From the NCBI RefSeq assembly GCF_017562075.2, contig NC_054083.1, positions 41,647,255 through 41,711,254 on the forward strand: a stretch of DNA of 64,000 nucleotides, read 5' to 3'. This DNA comes from Anopheles merus. Its lineage: Eukaryota > Arthropoda > Insecta > Diptera > Culicidae. Under the pieces are notes generated by a model. That model was not told where the DNA came from. It made no database searches and saw nothing but the letters and a program-made list of their open reading frames with translations. Position 1 is the stretch's first letter. Each line of letters starts with the position of its first letter. This document shows, in pieces, positions 60,603 through 64,000 of this stretch. The position numbers and the translations under genes are program-made.

Positions 60603-62151
60603 CATTATTACCAAGACTCGCTCTTCAAAAAAAGCTTTTGCAAAGCATCTATTCCAACTAGAAAAGTGCATAATTTATATGAATATCTCACAACGCATTA
60701 TTATCATATAACAACAGCCCCACATTACGTTTATATGGAGTGTGTCAAATGCATTAAAAAGAGCCTTTACAACTTCATTTTTACGATGCGTTGCGAGGGT
60801 CGTAAAGTGTACCGAAAAATTAGAACAATCTTCATTCCGCTTGCCAGTCAGGAACGGCCGCTACGCCACACCACGTTGGCTTCCATTGCCGCCCGCTTCT
60901 TGTTCCATAATATGCGCGCGAGAAACACCGGTCAAAACGATCGTGTCATAATGCGCATGATTCATGTGACAAGGTTCTGAAAAAAGTGACCAACATCACC
61001 ACCACCACCATCACCGCTCTAAGAAAATTGTGACAATAATACGAAACTCATCTAATTGTAATGGTAGTAAAATGGCGCAGAAAGATACGTACAGCCGCTT
61101 CCATCGCTCTGTCGCACCGCTGGGACACAATCTGGGCCACACACTCAAATCACAAACCGTCCCAGATACCTGGTTTTGGTCCATCTACTTCCATCCTGGT
61201 TCTGCTGGTCTTCTCTTCCAGGTGATGCATGCAAGTCGGACTTTATCAAAAGCACAACACATCGCGTGAGTTACCGTCCGTCTGTCGATCCGCCGATCCG
61301 ATCTGCGTCCTGCTAGCCGATGTGAGCGGTGGAAATGCAGCGAAAAGTGGAAATCATCGCCTCATCGGGTTCTTAATGGTTTCGCTGTTAATTTTCCTTT
61401 CCAAACTGGTCCGGTTTTTGTTTTTTCTAGTTTCCTTTCTGACAGGTAATAATTCCTTTCTTTTGCTCTCTCCTCAAGCGGGACTCTCGGCTGTGCAGTT
61501 GGCTTATTCACTTTCGATTCTGCATTCAGTTTTCCCCGATGATCTATCTGTATTTCCACTCTCCACTACCTTCCAGTCGCGTTTGTTGCTCGTTAGTGCA
61601 TTCAGCTTTTTTCAAATCTTTCCAGATTCCAGTTTCCGCGCTGCGCTCTGTTCGGTTTTCATTACCCACATTCTTGTGTTGATTCTCTTATGTCTCTTCC
61701 ATGCGCTTGATCGTGTGTGTGTGTGTGTGTGTGTTTTTCTTTCCATTTTCCTCCCGGAACCCGGTTTCCACTCAGGCTGGGAAAGGAAGCTTGAAAGCTT
61801 CACAGCAGCAGCAGCAGCATCATCGCCACTATTCCAACCTTTCCCGACCGGTGAGAGCTTGGTGAAGGTGAAGCTCTCCATTACCGACGCATTAACGGCC
61901 TTGTTTCCTACGGCCGGTTGTGTACGGGTGCCTTCCTCTCCCTGGGCCGCTGTTGATGTACACGATATGCGGGAGATGCACGAGGTGCCACCCGGTACAG
62001 TCACAGTGGTTAGCGGTGCACCTGGAACAGCAGTTGTGAAGCTGTTTCATTTACACTGTTGGGGACGCTAGCTTGCATGTAAGAAAGAGTTTGTTTTATA
62101 CTTGATTAACAGGTCGTATTAACATGCTTTCAAAAGTAAAAAATAGGTTCT
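60603..62151. other. intergenic with one long unassigned open frame
   Basis: A plus-strand frame of 280 codons (61229-62071) crosses pyrimidine-rich DNA and a (GT)n tract at about 61713. It is hydrophobic in its first half because of the T-richness and has no recognisable domain. I do not call it a gene. Confidence 0.4.
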
Positions 62152-62405
62152 CGCAAGCGACACCAATGAACTAAGCGACTCCTAAACTGGATCTAATCGG
62201 CTCAAGCTCTCAGCCTAAAGGGCATCTTAAAAGACTTCGTTTAATAGGCGGTAAACCACTGGAGCATTCTAAAAATATAAAAAAATGTCTTAAAAAATAG
62301 CACAAAATGTATGTAGCACATCAACGATGCTATGAAGCTTTCGTTTGTTTTCCTCTACAAATATTCGATTTTTCAGTTATTTACACTTAAACTGTGGCGC
62401 TTGGG
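62152..62405 (-). mobile_element. short MITE derivative related to 44724-45312
   Basis: About 254 bp. One end reads TGTGGCGCTTGGG like the larger copies, and the other (CAAGCGACACCAATGAACTAAG) is a decayed form of the opposite end. Shared internal phrases are AAAAGACTTCGTTTA and GCATTCTAAAAATA. The central block of about 330 bp with the open frame is missing, so this is either a deletion product or the simpler parent type. Confidence 0.7.
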
Positions 62406-62487
62406 CTATATCCTATTTTTTCCCCAGTTTATAATATTTGTTAGGGGAATGCGTATTTAATAACAAAAAGATGCAGCGGTACAACTT

Positions 62488-62686
62488 ATTCTTCTTCTGC
62501 TTTGGCCCAGCAACCGTTGTCGGTCAAGGCCTGTCTGTATTCACCACTAGTGGACTTGGCTATCATTGGCTTAATAATTATCCATAGCTCGATAGTCGAT
62601 CGTATGGGCTCGGTCCATTTGGGTCTTGAACTCATGACGGGCATGTTGTAAAGTCGTATAAGTTGATAAATACCATCAGAACGGCC
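62488..62686 (-). mobile_element. tRNA-derived SINE, copy 2
   Basis: The minus strand shares ACTTTACAACATGCCCGTCA, a B box (GAGTTCAAGACCC), CAAATGGACCG, CAGGCCTTGACCGACAACGG and an AGAAGAAG tail with the SINE at 31911-32118, in the same order. The family is therefore present twice in this window in opposite orientation. Confidence 0.8.
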
Positions 62687-63315
62687 GCAGCGAGTTGTAG
62701 CCTTTTTTCAGAAGTGCATCTGTTTGAAGTAAAAAGTTAAATATATATATCATTATGTAGTATGATACAAACTGGAATTATAGCTAAATTTTTAATTGAA
62801 GCTTCATCAAATTTATAAAAAAAAAACAGAAAAAAATATCTAAAAGTTACAGTGATACACAGTAAACAAAATTATGATTGGGTTATCGTTATATAAATTA
62901 TTACTTTTTACTAATATAATGAGCTTCATTTAAAAGCTATATTGAAGATGTAAGAGAAGGAATAATTTGAATAAAATACCATTAATTTTAATTTTGTGAT
63001 ATAACAATGAACAATTTAGCTGTGATAAAAGTAAATAAAAAAAGTTAAAATAAAAATATAACAAAATATAACAAAATTAATTATCTCTACCAAACCGAAT
63101 AAAAAAACCCCAAAAAACAAATCTCTTCCACATCTGTACCAAAACGCTCGCCACTCGCTGTGAGTTTGCGCGCCGCCACCTCCAGCAATGGTGCCCCGCC
63201 GCACATACGCTTTTCCAACACCGATGATCGGACCAGACGAGCGAGCGAACGAACGAACGGGCGAACTCCCCGAGCCGAGCGAAGTAAAAAGCGTTCCCGC
63301 ACCGAAATCCGTCCG
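62687..63315. other. AT-rich intergenic DNA grading into a GC-rich promoter
   Basis: Very AT-rich to about 63080, then GC-rich with repeated GAGCGAACGAACG-type sequence up to the initiator at 63317. No gene is claimed on plus. Confidence 0.5.
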
Positions 63316-63316
63316 T

Positions 63317-63350
63317 TCAGTTAAGCTTCGACGTCCGCGCTGGATAGTCG
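63317..63350 (+). promoter_or_regulatory. initiator + DPE core promoter
   Basis: TCAGTT (63317-63322) matches the arthropod initiator TCAKTY with A+1 at 63319. AGTCG at 63346-63350 matches the DPE consensus RGWYV at exactly +28 to +32. No TATA box is seen, as expected for DPE promoters. Transcription would run out of the window to the right. Confidence 0.65.
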
Positions 63351-63715
63351 ACATTTCCCGGCATCTCGCGGCTTTTTCCATTTCGCGCTCGGTGTTGTTC
63401 ATCTTCCACCCTGCTCGGCAGACGAGACGGTTAGTTTTCCCTCTGCGGGTGCTTTTGTGGTGCTTGGTGCGATCTTGGATCTTGGAAGCAGTGAACCAGT
63501 GCATCAATTGGGGGAAAAAACTGTTCACCTGTGACGTTTTGTGCGAAAGCAAGCGTGCGTTTGTGTGTGTGTGTATGTTAGTGACTGGTGAAGTGTGACT
63601 GCTGACCGGGTGTTTTGGACAGGGCGCACTTCTTGCGGTTCTTTGAAGCGCTTTGAGCAATTTTTCGTGATTTTTTTTGTGCGGCGCCAACCTGTTCACA
63701 CAGAGCTGCCTCAAA

Positions 63716-64000
63716 ATGCGATCGAAAGAACGATGCATTTGCGACCGACAGATTAGGGCACTGAGGAAACTGATTCCACTCCCGGCTTTGAAGTTGCTGG
63801 TGAAAAGCTGGTTTACCAGAGCCGGAGCTGGAGAGATAGAGCAGTTTTCCCGTTCGTTCTCGAACGTTTCATTCCCAGCGCTTCCCAAACTAGCTGAAGT
63901 AGATTGTACTATTTTTAGTTTACCTTTTAATTCCTCCCTGGATGAAGTGGCCACCCAAACTTATCGGGCAGTTTTATCTGTTTCCGTTAGCCGCGGCTAA
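63716..64000 (+). CDS. unrecognised short open frame in a probable first exon
   Basis: Downstream of the predicted start site at 63319, ATG 63716 (AAAATG context) opens 94 codons ending at a TAA that is the last base of the window. The product begins MRSKERCICDRQIRALRKL and shows no signal peptide or domain I can name. It may be real, an upstream frame in a long 5' UTR, or a frame ended early because an intron starts within it; short non-conserved frames in 5' exons are common. No function is proposed. Confidence 0.2.
   Translation: MRSKERCICDRQIRALRKLIPLPALKLLVKSWFTRAGAGEIEQFSRSFSNVSFPALPKLAEVDCTIFSLPFNSSLDEVATQTYRAVLSVSVSRG

Noticed and set aside
61229..62071. 280-codon hydrophobic frame as a membrane protein gene
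   Set aside because: The hydrophobicity reflects T-rich DNA, a (GT)n tract runs through it, and no domain or splice structure supports it.

Overview
This window is nuclear DNA of a dipteran insect, very probably an Anopheles mosquito. The evidence is short GT-AG introns in GC-rich exons, a cluster of 12-cysteine Plus-C odorant-binding proteins (a class expanded in mosquitoes), arthropod core-promoter motifs, CA/CT microsatellites, and non-LTR, SINE, MITE and hAT debris. Nothing bacterial is present. Species assignment is inference; no database was searched.

Layout. 1-2345: a minus-strand non-LTR retrotransposon relic whose reverse-transcriptase core is missing and whose place is taken by a 21-bp minisatellite that changes orientation near 1615. 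2886-6126: three Plus-C odorant-binding-protein genes, two tandem on minus and one divergent on plus. 7781-19930: Notum, the Wnt deacylase, on minus, with an inferred first coding exon about 9.8 kb upstream of the rest. 19.9-45.7 kb: a long stretch with no recognisable protein gene but microsatellites, a SINE and TCF/Pangolin-type motifs. 45774-51386: MOCS1, which encodes molybdenum-cofactor enzymes MOCS1A and MOCS1B and has a splice site that can fuse the two. 51560-52171: B9D1 (ciliary transition zone). 53483-54090: prefoldin subunit 2. 54.3-57.3 kb: a transposon nest holding a hAT element with 8-bp target duplication and an RNase H retrotransposon relic split by a MITE. 57.3-63.3 kb: mostly anonymous, with a MITE derivative and a SINE. 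63.3 kb to the end: a well-formed initiator plus DPE promoter pointing out of the window.

The genes do not form one pathway. The odorant-binding proteins carry hydrophobic ligands outside the cell. Notum removes palmitoleate from Wnt. MOCS1 makes cyclic pyranopterin for sulfite oxidase, xanthine dehydrogenase and aldehyde oxidase. B9D1 serves cilia, and prefoldin serves actin/tubulin folding. MOCS1 and B9D1 converge with 173 bp between stop codons, and two inverted copies of one MITE flank the MOCS1-B9D1-prefoldin block.

Most unusual observations: (1) an empty-site reading showing that a MITE inserted into a retrotransposon with a 2-bp GT duplication; (2) TCF HMG motifs paired with GCCGCC helper motifs around Notum; (3) an in-frame splice donor inside the MOCS1A terminal Gly-Gly codons; (4) a retrotransposon hollowed out by an orientation-switching minisatellite.
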